Origin: Deltaproteobacteria bacterium
GTDB lineage: Bacteria; Desulfobacterota; Desulfomonilia; UBA1062
Direction of reading: 5' to 3'
DNA: 64,000 nucleotides
Assembly (NCBI GenBank): GCA_029552245.1
Contig: JAKPDW010000001.1
Location: forward strand, 1 to 64,000
A program made the position numbers and the translations under genes. Below, one piece after another: positions 56,378-64,000 of the stretch. The number at the start of each line of letters is the position of its first letter. The stretch's first letter is position 1. Below the pieces are notes generated by a model. The model searched no databases and was not told where the DNA came from. It saw nothing but the letters and a program-made list of their open reading frames with translations.

Positions 56378-57388
56378 CTAGGAAAAGGCCCTCCTGAAGG
56401 ACGAGAGCATGGTCCGTATCTGGGCGTTGTACCAGACGTTCAGCGCCTGGTCCCACTGGAGGTCGGGCCCCACGCAGGTCTTGGTCATGCGCACCCACCC
56501 GGGCACGCCGAAGTGCCTGGCCAGGGACTCCAGGACATGGGTCCAGATGCGCTCCTGCTCCTTTGACCCCATGAGCCGGAATCCCAGCTCGTAGACCGGG
56601 TCGTTGGCCCGGGCGAAGCCCCTCACCTGTGCCACGGTGCAGCCGTCGGCCTCGTACGCGGTGAAGCTCACCCAGCCGGACTCGGGGTGCCCCTGGGGGG
56701 TCATGAAGGTGAAGGACCCGCTGTCCGCATACACCACCCACACGCCGGTGCTGATGAGCCCCACAGGGGTGTGGGCGTTGATGAGCACCACCTCTCCCGG
56801 GGCGATGCCCCTGCTTGAAGGGAAGAAGCGGTTCTGGGGCGGCTGCAGGCTGGGGAAGTTGTCCTTCAGGGCCTGCACGACCTCGGGAGGGGTGGCGGCG
56901 GACCCGGTGAGCCTCACCCGGTAGGTCTTCTCCCAGAGCTGGCCGAAACCCTGCACCGGGCCCACCACGCCGAGCCCGTCGACGTTGAGGTTCACCGCGG
57001 TCTCGGGTACTTCCGACAGGGATATCCTCTCGATGGGCCTGGCCCAGGCGGCAAGGCGTGCCTTGTCGTAGGCCACCTGAGACTTCGCGGCCCGGGGCGC
57101 AAAGGCCTCCACGGTCCTGGTGGCCCGGAAGACATCCATGAGCTCCGGCCCCACCCCGACGGCCGTTATCTTCCTCCCCTGGGCGCCTGCGCGGAGCCTG
57201 AGCTTGATGAGTTCGTTCATCCCGGAGACGTCGATGTGCTCGATGCCCGCGCAGTCCAGCTCGATGCCGGGGACCACGGCGGCCGCGGCATACGCGTCTC
57301 CCAGCGCTGTCGAGGCCGAGTCCGTAATGGTCCCGTTCAGGACGATGCGCCCCCTTTCCCCTCCGACATGGAACGATCCATCCGTCAT
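56378..57388 (-). CDS. STAS domain fused to a DUF1990-like domain
   Basis: The 336-residue protein begins with a STAS-like fold (IELDCAGIEHIDVSGMNELI, residues 15-120), as in anti-sigma-factor antagonists and sulfate-transporter tails. The C-terminal half (residues ~140-336) contains TFMTPQGHPESGWVSFTAYE and AQVRGFARANDPVYELGFRL, resembling DUF1990-type proteins. The Ser in DVSGMNE is the site usually phosphorylated by an anti-sigma kinase. Start at the ATG after AGGAGGAG. The combination was not recognised as a known architecture. Confidence 0.75.
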   Translation of the reverse strand: MTDGSFHVGGERGRIVLNGTITDSASTALGDAYAAAAVVPGIELDCAGIEHIDVSGMNELIKLRLRAGAQGRKITAVGVGPELMDVFRATRTVEAFAPRAAKSQVAYDKARLAAWARPIERISLSEVPETAVNLNVDGLGVVGPVQGFGQLWEKTYRVRLTGSAATPPEVVQALKDNFPSLQPPQNRFFPSSRGIAPGEVVLINAHTPVGLISTGVWVVYADSGSFTFMTPQGHPESGWVSFTAYEADGCTVAQVRGFARANDPVYELGFRLMGSKEQERIWTHVLESLARHFGVPGWVRMTKTCVGPDLQWDQALNVWYNAQIRTMLSSFRRAFS

Positions 57389-57617
57389 GGTACTCCTCCT
57401 GTTCATGGAGAGAACGTATATCGGGCCGTTCGTCCGGCCAGGCCCCACCACTATAGGGCTTCTGTGCCCCCGAGACAACCGCCCCGTTGTGCCTGCGCCC
57501 CCGATGCCGCCCCCTGCGATGCGCCTTCGCCGATGGTGACGATCCCCAGGTTGAAGGACTTGCCGCCCACCCGGCGGACACCCGCTTTAGCGACGGCCTG
57601 CAATGGGATGACGAGGT

Positions 57618-58097
57618 TCATTCCTTCAGCTTGAGCACCATGACGTGCTGGAACCGGCTCACCACGTAGTACCTGTCCACCTCCACGCGCATGAGGGCGC
57701 AGGCGGGAGACATGACGAAGTCCTCCAGGTGGGGGTGCTTTGCCAGGTGGACCTTGAGCAGCGCGTCCCTGGCAGGGCCCATGGCCTCGGCGGCGATCCC
57801 GGTGGCAGTCACCGCCATGGCCTCGTGGAAGTCGGACACCTTGTTGCTCCGGTTGTCGATGAGCATGGAGACCCGCGGTTCCGAGCCGATGTTCGAGAAT
57901 TTCCGCGTGGCCCGGGTGGTGGCGAAGACGAGGTATCTCAGGTCGTCCGAGGAAGAGAACGCCACCAGGTTGCAGTAGGGCTGGCCGTGATCGCTCGTGG
58001 ACAGGACGGCGAGCCCCTGGCTCGCGAACAGTGCCTTGAGTTGGAGCGTGAGCTGCCGGTGATCCACGACCTTGACCTCTCTGGCCCCGAAATCCAT
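57618..58097 (-). CDS. pyridoxamine 5'-phosphate oxidase-like flavin-binding protein
   Basis: The 159-residue protein has the split-barrel PNPOx fold: GLAVLSTSDHGQPYCNLVAF and RYLVFATTRATRKFSNI. Such proteins bind FMN, F420 or heme. It precedes the STAS gene on the same strand after 230 bases; a redox role with the adjacent oxidoreductase is plausible but unproved. GGAAGGAGG precedes the ATG. Confidence 0.88.
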   Translation of the reverse strand: MDFGAREVKVVDHRQLTLQLKALFASQGLAVLSTSDHGQPYCNLVAFSSSDDLRYLVFATTRATRKFSNIGSEPRVSMLIDNRSNKVSDFHEAMAVTATGIAAEAMGPARDALLKVHLAKHPHLEDFVMSPACALMRVEVDRYYVVSRFQHVMVLKLKE

Positions 58098-58206
58098 GGC
58101 CCCTCCTTCCTGATGGGAAACACGCCGACAGGACGCCGGGGCGCGTGTACGGCCTTGTATCCAAAAATAACGGCCGTTCAGGGACAGTCAATGCATCCCG
58201 GGGGAT

Positions 58207-58252
58207 GTGTCAAGACTCGTTCGGCTCGAGCTGAAAGGGGGCATTCGTGAAG
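58207..58252. repeat. dispersed element, deleted copy C
   Basis: The first 18 bases (GTGTCAAGACTCGTTCGG) equal the left end of copy B and the next 28 (CTCGAGCTGAAAGGGGGCAT and on) match its right end at 54251-54278 with two mismatches. The interior is missing, as in a deletion derivative. Confidence 0.7.
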
Positions 58253-58342
58253 AGCCCGGACACGCTCGGGACCGCCCCTGCCGAGGCTCGATCAAGACGA
58301 TGCGATGACAAGACCCTTCCAGATGATGGTGTCTTGCTCTGT

Positions 58343-58439
58343 GACACGCCCGGATAGACTTTTCTCTTTTGATGTACAGCAGCAAAGTGTCCACCAGCTT
58401 TTCCTTCTGCGGTCGGACACGCCTGGATGGACCTTTCTC
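58343..58439. repeat. imperfect 24-bp direct repeats
   Basis: GACACGCCCGGATAGACTTT plus TCTC (58343-58366) and GACACGCCTGGATGGACCTT plus TCTC (58416-58439) differ at three positions and are 73 bases apart. They lie near copy C of the dispersed element. Function unknown. Confidence 0.6.
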
Positions 58440-58574
58440 GGCCCCCGGCCGTCGGATCGCCGCGCGCGTATCGGGGGAGGGCGCGAGGAGCAGTCGAAGC
58501 ACGGTTCGCCCCTAGGTGCAGGCACCGCATCCCCCGCGCCTTGCGCAAGGTCGTCCCCACTCGCCCCGGGGGGC

Positions 58575-59258
58575 CTACCCTCTTGCCGGCTCCATGCACT
58601 CCGGCGAGTCGAAGGCGGGGTCGTTCATGCGCATCGAGACGGCGAAGGCCTCCATGAGGTCCTGGGGGTAGGGGGCGAGCACCCCTTTGAGCGCTGCAGG
58701 GTCTGACGCCCCCACGGCCAGCCAGAGGGGATAGGACTCCGGCCGAAGGATCGCGGGCATCCGGTCGTGAATGGTCGAGACGAGGCCGTTCGCCTCGGTG
58801 GTCACGATGGTGCACGAACGCACGGACTCGTTCGTGGTCCTGTCCGTCCATTCGTCCCAGAGACCCGCCATGGCGAAGGGCTGCCGGTCCCTCATGCGCA
58901 CGAGGTAGGGCGTCTTCGGCTTGCTCTTTTTGTCCCACTCGTAGAAGCCGTCCGCGAAGATCATGCACCTGCGCCTCCTGAACGGCTCCCTGAAGGAGGG
59001 CCTCGTCTCGAGGGTCTCGGCCCTGGCGTTTATGAGCGCCTTGGATTGCGACCCGTCTTTCGTCCAGAACGGGATCAGCCCCCACCTGAGGAGGGCGATC
59101 CTGGGAGGTCTCGTGTTCAGGACCGCCAGCACCTCCCGCGTGGGCGCCACGTTGTAGCTCGGCCTGAAAGACTCGCTGACGCCCGGCTCCACCTCAGCCT
59201 CGCCGATGTATGCCCTCACCCTCTGGGGGTTCGCGATCTGGATGAACCTGCCGCACAT
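58575..59258 (-). CDS. SOS response-associated peptidase (SRAP/YedK-like)
   Basis: The 227-residue protein starts MCGRF with the invariant Cys2 that cross-links to abasic DNA after methionine removal, and has NVAPT, INARAET, GFYEWDK and the late HDRMPAIL. It protects abasic sites in single-stranded DNA. The conserved MCGRF start fixes the beginning; the upstream open frame is not used. Confidence 0.94.
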   Translation of the reverse strand: MCGRFIQIANPQRVRAYIGEAEVEPGVSESFRPSYNVAPTREVLAVLNTRPPRIALLRWGLIPFWTKDGSQSKALINARAETLETRPSFREPFRRRRCMIFADGFYEWDKKSKPKTPYLVRMRDRQPFAMAGLWDEWTDRTTNESVRSCTIVTTEANGLVSTIHDRMPAILRPESYPLWLAVGASDPAALKGVLAPYPQDLMEAFAVSMRMNDPAFDSPECMEPARG

Positions 59259-59301
59259 GGGTGCATTGTATCCCCTACGCGTCCGGAAATCCACGATGCT
59301 C

Positions 59302-59331
59302 TTTACCAGGGGGCTCGGCTCCTGATAGAAT
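59302..59331 (+). promoter_or_regulatory. promoter of the START-domain gene
   Basis: TTTACC (59302-59307) and TAGAAT (59326-59331) are 18 bases apart, with TG at 59323-59324 making an extended -10. Confidence 0.5.
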
Positions 59332-59374
59332 GAACAGCGCTCAGAAAACAATGACAGCTTTCGGAGGGGGGAGC

Positions 59375-60028
59375 GTGAAAGCCAGGTTGGTGTCTTTTCT
59401 GTTTGTGGTCGCGGTGGTGTTGCCGGCGGCACTCCATGCCGAGGAACCGTGGAAACTCGCCAAGGACGAGGCCGGGATCAAGGTCTACACGCGCTCCGTG
59501 CCGGGATCCTCGGCCAACGAGTTCAAGGGCGTGGCCGACGTCGACGCCCCGCTGGATGTGGTCATCGAGGTGTTCAAGGACATCCCGTCCTACCCCAAGT
59601 GGTACGGCTTCTGCAAGGAGATCAGGCAGCTCAAGCAGGAAGGCGAGTTCCACAGGGTCATCTACTTCGTGCTCGAGACCATGGGACCTGTCAAGGACAG
59701 GGACATGGTGGTGGACGTGATGGAGGCGAGGGACATGAAGGCGCGGAAGTCCACCATCACGATGAGGGCCTTCAAGGAGGACTACGTGCCCCGCAACCCC
59801 GTCTACGTCCGCATGACCGAGATGGAAGGCTCGTGCGTGCTCACCCAGGTGGGGGACCAGACGACCAACGTGGTCTACACCGTCAAGGCCGACCCAGCAG
59901 GCTACATACCCGCCTTCATATCGAACATGATCCAGAAGGAACAGCCTTTCCTGACCCTCAAGGGGCTGAAAGAGATGGTCAAGAAGGACCTCTACCGCGA
60001 ACGGGCCGCTGCCGCCCCGAAGGGTTGA
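59375..60028 (+). CDS. START-domain lipid-binding protein, exported
   Basis: The 217-residue protein starts at GTG (GGAGGGGGG 4 bases upstream) with a signal peptide (LVSFLFVVAVVLPAALHA) and a mature region with the START/polyketide-cyclase layout (EVFKDIPSYPKWYGFCKEIR, YFVLETMGPVKDRDMVVDV). It probably binds a lipid or hydrophobic ligand in the periplasm. A Nudix gene follows after 40 bases. Confidence 0.88.
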   Translation: MKARLVSFLFVVAVVLPAALHAEEPWKLAKDEAGIKVYTRSVPGSSANEFKGVADVDAPLDVVIEVFKDIPSYPKWYGFCKEIRQLKQEGEFHRVIYFVLETMGPVKDRDMVVDVMEARDMKARKSTITMRAFKEDYVPRNPVYVRMTEMEGSCVLTQVGDQTTNVVYTVKADPAGYIPAFISNMIQKEQPFLTLKGLKEMVKKDLYRERAAAAPKG

Positions 60029-60067
60029 CCCTGGACGCACGTACACGAGAGAAGGCGTGAGGGTTGC

Positions 60068-60622
60068 ATGTCAAGGCCGGCCACAGGACCCCCCTCGCCC
60101 CAGGCGGCCATCAGGCGCTGCCCGTCCTGCGGGTCGGGCGACGTCCAGTCCCTGGCTGACCGATCGGTGCGGTGCAGGAAGTGCTCCTTCGTGCTCTTCT
60201 TCAGCGTGGTCTCGGCCGTCGCCGCGCTCATCGAGGACGACATAGGCAGGGTGCTCCTCGTTGAGAGGGGCCGCGATCCCCAAAAGGGCGCTCTGGACCT
60301 GCCTGGCGGGTTCGTGGACTACGGGGAGTCCGCCGAGGACGCGATCGTGAGGGAGGTGTCCGAGGAGCTGAACCTCGAGATCGTGCGGGGTTCCCTGCGC
60401 TACCTGGGGTCGTTCCCCAACACCTACGAATACCTCGGGGTCGCCTACCGGACGCTCGACCTCGCGTTCACCTGCACGGTGGAGACCTTCTCGTCCCAAA
60501 GGTTCTCCGACGAGATCGCCTCGGCTACGTTCTTCTTTCCTCGCGAGATCCCCTTCGCACGTGTCGGGTTCTCCTCGATCCAAAACATCCTCCATGCGTA
60601 CGTTGGTGGAAGGGGCAGGTGA
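60068..60622 (+). CDS. Nudix hydrolase with N-terminal zinc ribbon
   Basis: The 184-residue protein has a CPSCGSGD and CRKC zinc ribbon followed by the Nudix box GGFVDYGESAEDAIVREVSE plus EL. The layout resembles NADH pyrophosphatase-like proteins. Substrate unknown, nucleotide-diphosphate expected. Start at the ATG; no strong ribosome site was seen. Confidence 0.92.
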   Translation: MSRPATGPPSPQAAIRRCPSCGSGDVQSLADRSVRCRKCSFVLFFSVVSAVAALIEDDIGRVLLVERGRDPQKGALDLPGGFVDYGESAEDAIVREVSEELNLEIVRGSLRYLGSFPNTYEYLGVAYRTLDLAFTCTVETFSSQRFSDEIASATFFFPREIPFARVGFSSIQNILHAYVGGRGR

Positions 60623-60861
60623 GGCTCAGCGCTTTTTCGTAAGACGCCCGGCGGCGGGAATGGGTGTGTATGGGGCCTGCCACGTACGCGCCGCTCCCTG
60701 AGCCCGGGGGTCACGGCCGTCACACCCCATGGCCTGTGCGCCATGGGTACCGTGGCCCGGGGCCGCGCTCCGTGGTGATATGCTGGAATCGCTCCTCTTG
60801 CAGTGATACCATGGGAGGAGCGTTGATCTTCCCTTGCATGGACAGGGAAAGGGGGGTTGCC

Positions 60862-61146
60862 ATGGCAAAGGATCCCGGCATCGGGTACCGGGTGATTGCG
60901 GAGGTCGTCTCGGTCAAGGGTTTCTGCTCCGCCGGGCACGAGCAGGGTCAAAGGTTCGAGGTGAGCTGCCATGACCCGGGTGGGCTGTGCGGCTTCTTCT
61001 ACCACGACATCTTCCCGTCGCTGCAGTGCTTTCAGTTCGGCGGCTCCATGCCGTGGTGGGCGGGAGACGCGATAGAGCTCTCCTGCCCTGACGCGGACAA
61101 TCTTGTCACCATACGCCTCGTCCGCTCGCCCAGGCAGAACCCGTGA
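60862..61146 (+). CDS. TIGR04076-type small protein
   Basis: The 94-residue protein matches the TIGR04076 pattern: YRVIAEVVSVKGFCSAGHEQ, a middle GGLCGFFYHDIFPSLQCFQF and MPWWAGDAIELSCPD, with four cysteines. The family is found in anaerobes and its function is unknown. The ATG is chosen after GGGGGGTTGCC; the open frame extends 66 codons further without a ribosome site. A weak extended -10 TGATACCAT lies at 60804-60812. Confidence 0.85.
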   Translation: MAKDPGIGYRVIAEVVSVKGFCSAGHEQGQRFEVSCHDPGGLCGFFYHDIFPSLQCFQFGGSMPWWAGDAIELSCPDADNLVTIRLVRSPRQNP

Positions 61147-61445
61147 CCGAAGGCCGGGTGGCCGGGGGATGTGCCCGATCGACCGTGACTGAGGCGATGA
61201 GCCGATACTCGGGGACAGGCCCCGGGCAGGGTATCGTGTCCGCCCGGGCGGGCGCGCCCGATGGATGGCGCACGGCCGGGCGCTTCACGGCCCAGGGGCT
61301 TGAGCCGTCGGCCCAAGGCATGCATGCCCGGCCCACCCCCAGGGATGCGGGGATTGCCCGGGGCTGCAGGCGCTCTTCACGCCCCGTACGCCCCAGGTGA
61401 TGCGGGTTTCCGAAGGGACCGCGCGCGGGGGCCCTGGAGGAGCCC

Positions 61446-63971
61446 TCAGGCCGCGGTGCCCTGGTCGGCTCTCTCCAGCACCTGCCTCACCTTGAGAGAG
61501 AGATCCGCGAGGGTGAAGGGCTTCTGGATGAACCCGTCGCACCCGTGATCCATGAGTTCCTGCGCGTGCGAATCCAGGCTGTAGCCGCTCGCGAGGAGGA
61601 CCTTCGCGGCAGGGTCCATGCGGCGCAGCATGGCGAAGGTCTCCTTGCCGCCCATCTCCGGCATGATCATGTCGAGGATCACCAGCGAGACCGAGCCCCG
61701 GTGCTGCTCGAAGAGCGTGAGCCCCTCCTTTCCCCCGGACGCGGTGATGACCCTGTATCCCAGGGACTCGAGCATGCGCTTGCCCACGTCGCGTATCATC
61801 GCCTCGTCGTCGATGAGGAGGATGGTCTCGTCGCCCTTCCTGAGCTCTGTTGCGGCCTGGATTTCGTCGGTGGGCGCCTTGTCGGATGCCGGCAGGTATA
61901 CCATGAAGGCCGAGCCCTTGCCCTTCTCGCTGGCGACCTCCAGGAAGCCGCCGTGGTTCCTCACGATGCCGTAGACGGAGGCGAGCCCCAGGCCCGTGCC
62001 CCTCGACCTCTCCTTTGTGGTGAAGAACGGGTCGAAGATGTGTGACAACGTGCTCTCGTCCATCCCTTCGCCGGTGTCCCTCACGGTCATCCTGACGTAC
62101 CTTCCCGGCCTTGGGCATGCCTGCGGGGCATTCTCCTCCCCTATCTCCACGTTCTCGAGCGAGAGGAAGATGTCCCCTCCCTCGGGCATCGCCTGCCATG
62201 CGTTCATGTAGAGGTTGAGGAGCACCTGCTCCATCTGTGCGCGGTCCACCTCCACGCTCCACAGGCCTTCCGCGCAGTCGAAGTGGATGGTCACCTCCTT
62301 CCTGGTCCTGCCGAAGAGCTCCGAGCTCTTCTTGAGCAGGGTTCCCAGGTGCGTGGGCCTCGTCTCGTACCTGCCCCCCCTCGCGAACCCGAGGAGCTGC
62401 CTGGTGAGGTCCGAGCCTCGCCGCACGTATTCCTCGACGTTTTTCAAACGCTCCGCCCTGGGGTCGTTTTCCGGCATGCCCATCCGCACCAGCGAGACGT
62501 TTCCGAGGATCCCCGCGAGGATGTTGTTGAAGTCGTGCGCCACCCCTCCCGCGAGCGTGCCCAGGGACTCGAGCCGCTGGGTCTGCGCGAGCGCGGCCTC
62601 GAGCCTGGCGCGTTCCTCCTGGCTGCGCCTGCGCTCGGTGATGTCCCTCGTGATGCCGAGGAATCCCGTCAGTTTCCCGTTCTTGTCCCTCAGCGGCGAA
62701 AAGGTCGTCTCCGTCCAGACGGTGGACCCGTCCTTGCGATACTCCTCGAGCTCGAGCGTGCGGGTCCTCCACTTCGGGGCGTTCCCGGATTCCTCGAGCG
62801 CGAGTTCCTCACCGTAGACCGCCATCGCCGTCTTCAGCGATTCCGGGGTGAGCGCGTCTTTCACCGACTGTGTCATGGCCTCGTGGACCTCGATGCCCCT
62901 GAGCCTCTTGACCGAGGGGCTTACGTAGGTGAAGCGGAGCTCGGTGTCCATGGTGAAGATGACGTCGCTCGCGTTGTCCGCGAGCAGGCGGTAGAGCTCC
63001 TCGCTCGCCCTGATGGCCTCCTCGACCCTGGCTCGCTCCCTGATCTCTTCTTGGAGCCGTTCGTTCGTCTCCGAGAGCTCCCTGGTCCTGAGCGTCACCT
63101 GGCGCCTGAGCGCGAGGCTGAAGCCGGTCACGGCGAAGAGCAGCAGCGCCAGCATGCCGAGGCCGGGCAAGACGTACCGGAGGTATCGAGGCACGGGGAC
63201 CCTGTAGCCCGACCACTTCTTCTCGATGGCTTGGCGCTCCTCGTCGGTGATCGAGGCGAACCCTCGTTCCACGATCGCGAGCAGCCGGGTGTTCCCCTTG
63301 GCAACGGCGCGGTGGAACTCGCCAGAGTAGAGCGGGTCGGTGTAATGGAACTGGTCGAGGATGTCGTACTTGTTCAGGAAGAAGAAGGCAGGCGGCTCGT
63401 CGATGCAGAAGACCCTGATCCTGCCCATGGCCGCGTCCTTCACGATCGCCTCGTAGCTGTCGTATTCCACGAGGCCCTTCTCGATGCCGTGAGACTTGAA
63501 CACGTCTATGCAGGCATCCCCCCGCTTGACGCCTATCCTGAACCCGAGGAGGGAGCCCACGCCGCTGATGCCCGAAAGGGTCCTGTGGAAGAAGACGGGG
63601 ACGTTGATGGTGGCGTACGGCTTCGAGTAGTCGTAGATGCGCGAGCGTGCCTCGGTGAAGAAGATCGTGTCGATGACGTCCGCCCCCCCGCTCTTCATGG
63701 TGTCCAGGGCGTGCGACCAGTCCATGGCGAGCAGCACGACGCGGATCCCCGTCTTCTGTTCCCAGAGCCTCCACAAATCGACGAGGATGCCCTGGATCTG
63801 GCCCTTGTCGTTCCTGAAGATGTAGGGCGGGTAGTTGTCGTCGATGGCCACCCTGATCAGCCTGGGTGCGCCCTCGTCCGGGTTCGCCGCGTGGAGCGGT
63901 GGCGGCTGTACCCAGCTCGCGAGCAGGGCTGCCGCTACGGCGAGGGCGACCATGAGGCTCTTGCATGCCAC
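61446..63971 (-). CDS. periplasmic-sensing hybrid histidine kinase (BvgS-like)
   Basis: The 841-residue kinase has a signal peptide (SLMVALAVAAALLASWVQPP), a periplasmic solute-binding (SBP_bac_3-type) domain to about residue 255, a membrane segment (VLPGLGMLALLLFAVTGFSL), coiled coil, PAS (about 330-450), HisKA with His479 (GGVAHDFNNILAG), HATPase (NLYMNAWQAMPEGG, DTGEGMDES) and a C-terminal receiver with Asp767 (ILDMIMPEMGG). It should sense a periplasmic small molecule, often an amino acid. No cognate regulator is adjacent within the window. Confidence 0.94.
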   Translation of the reverse strand: MACKSLMVALAVAAALLASWVQPPPLHAANPDEGAPRLIRVAIDDNYPPYIFRNDKGQIQGILVDLWRLWEQKTGIRVVLLAMDWSHALDTMKSGGADVIDTIFFTEARSRIYDYSKPYATINVPVFFHRTLSGISGVGSLLGFRIGVKRGDACIDVFKSHGIEKGLVEYDSYEAIVKDAAMGRIRVFCIDEPPAFFFLNKYDILDQFHYTDPLYSGEFHRAVAKGNTRLLAIVERGFASITDEERQAIEKKWSGYRVPVPRYLRYVLPGLGMLALLLFAVTGFSLALRRQVTLRTRELSETNERLQEEIRERARVEEAIRASEELYRLLADNASDVIFTMDTELRFTYVSPSVKRLRGIEVHEAMTQSVKDALTPESLKTAMAVYGEELALEESGNAPKWRTRTLELEEYRKDGSTVWTETTFSPLRDKNGKLTGFLGITRDITERRRSQEERARLEAALAQTQRLESLGTLAGGVAHDFNNILAGILGNVSLVRMGMPENDPRAERLKNVEEYVRRGSDLTRQLLGFARGGRYETRPTHLGTLLKKSSELFGRTRKEVTIHFDCAEGLWSVEVDRAQMEQVLLNLYMNAWQAMPEGGDIFLSLENVEIGEENAPQACPRPGRYVRMTVRDTGEGMDESTLSHIFDPFFTTKERSRGTGLGLASVYGIVRNHGGFLEVASEKGKGSAFMVYLPASDKAPTDEIQAATELRKGDETILLIDDEAMIRDVGKRMLESLGYRVITASGGKEGLTLFEQHRGSVSLVILDMIMPEMGGKETFAMLRRMDPAAKVLLASGYSLDSHAQELMDHGCDGFIQKPFTLADLSLKVRQVLERADQGTAA

Positions 63972-64000
63972 GCCTGCCCTCGGCGCAGACCACCGGCGAC

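Larger units (their letters stand above)
58098..58574. other. intergenic region with repeat fragments
   Basis: No gene recognised. Holds the short copy C of the dispersed element (58207-58252) and a pair of imperfect direct repeats (58343-58439). Confidence 0.5.

Noticed and set aside
54795-57581. A 928-residue - strand frame overlapping the oxidoreductase and STAS genes
   Set aside because: Same strand but different frame from genes with clear motifs; its translation is Gly/Arg/Pro-rich without family features.

Overview
This window is 64 kb of very GC-rich DNA (about two thirds G+C by eye) from an anaerobic, gene-regulation-heavy bacterium, most like a member of the former Deltaproteobacteria (Desulfobacterota and relatives). 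The grounds are the many PAS/HDOD sensor kinases, a PAS protein with the CxxCKKIRDD-type tail, TrpB2, a TIGR04076-type protein, a B12-binding radical SAM enzyme, a HesB-like selenoprotein and selenium-associated genes. This placement is inference; no rRNA or tRNA gene was recognised.

Layout. 0.4-9.9 kb (+): a tight, mostly overlapping housekeeping operon surE-rnc-radical SAM-[HDOD kinase]-[receiver/PAS kinase]-era-der; two sensor kinases sit inside it. 10.3-12.2 kb (+): trpB2 with a long structured leader and a coupled 88-residue protein. 12.5-13.8 kb (-): a CheD-HDOD fusion. 14.5-20.0 kb (-): an operon running EIID-HPr-EI-SmpB-TldD-SppA, a partial PTS joined to proteolysis and trans-translation genes. 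20.45-21.3 kb (-): three tiny membrane proteins (58, 79 and 35 residues) with a sigma-54 promoter, upstream TGACA repeats and a perfect terminator. 22.1-24.1 kb (+): cysteine desulfurase-YedF-DUF3343, a selenium-linked set. 24.9-25.7 kb (+): an enoyl-CoA hydratase. 25.9-30.3 kb (-): an RND pump whose membrane-fusion gene is frameshifted. 30.5-31.8 kb (-): a HesB-like selenoprotein with in-frame UGA and its cysteine paralogue. 32.3-32.6 kb (-): a small ribbon-helix-helix-like protein in an AT-rich patch.

33.2-48.3 kb is mostly + strand: acyl-CoA ligase, FtsH, a PAS kinase, then (-) a CoA-transferase/GNAT fusion divergent from a second crotonase (+), an alpha/beta hydrolase, a PAS protein with a cysteine-rich tail, an M29 aminopeptidase and a PAS-PAS-LuxR regulator ending in a strong terminator. 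49.2-58.1 kb: a B12 radical SAM protein (+), then on the - strand a LarA-like protein, an SDR, a universal stress protein, and an unusual set of chalcone-isomerase-like, phytoene-desaturase-like, STAS/DUF1990-like and flavin-binding proteins. Fragments of a roughly 290-bp dispersed element lie at 37.5, 54.0 and 58.2 kb. 58.6-64 kb: SRAP protease, START protein, Nudix hydrolase, TIGR04076 protein and a large periplasmic-sensing hybrid kinase.

The most noteworthy items are the HesB-like selenoprotein together with the selenium genes, the sigma-54-driven micro-operon of membrane peptides, the sensor kinases embedded in the rnc-era-der operon, the IID-only PTS, the CheD-HDOD fusion, the STAS/DUF1990-like cluster, and the dispersed element.
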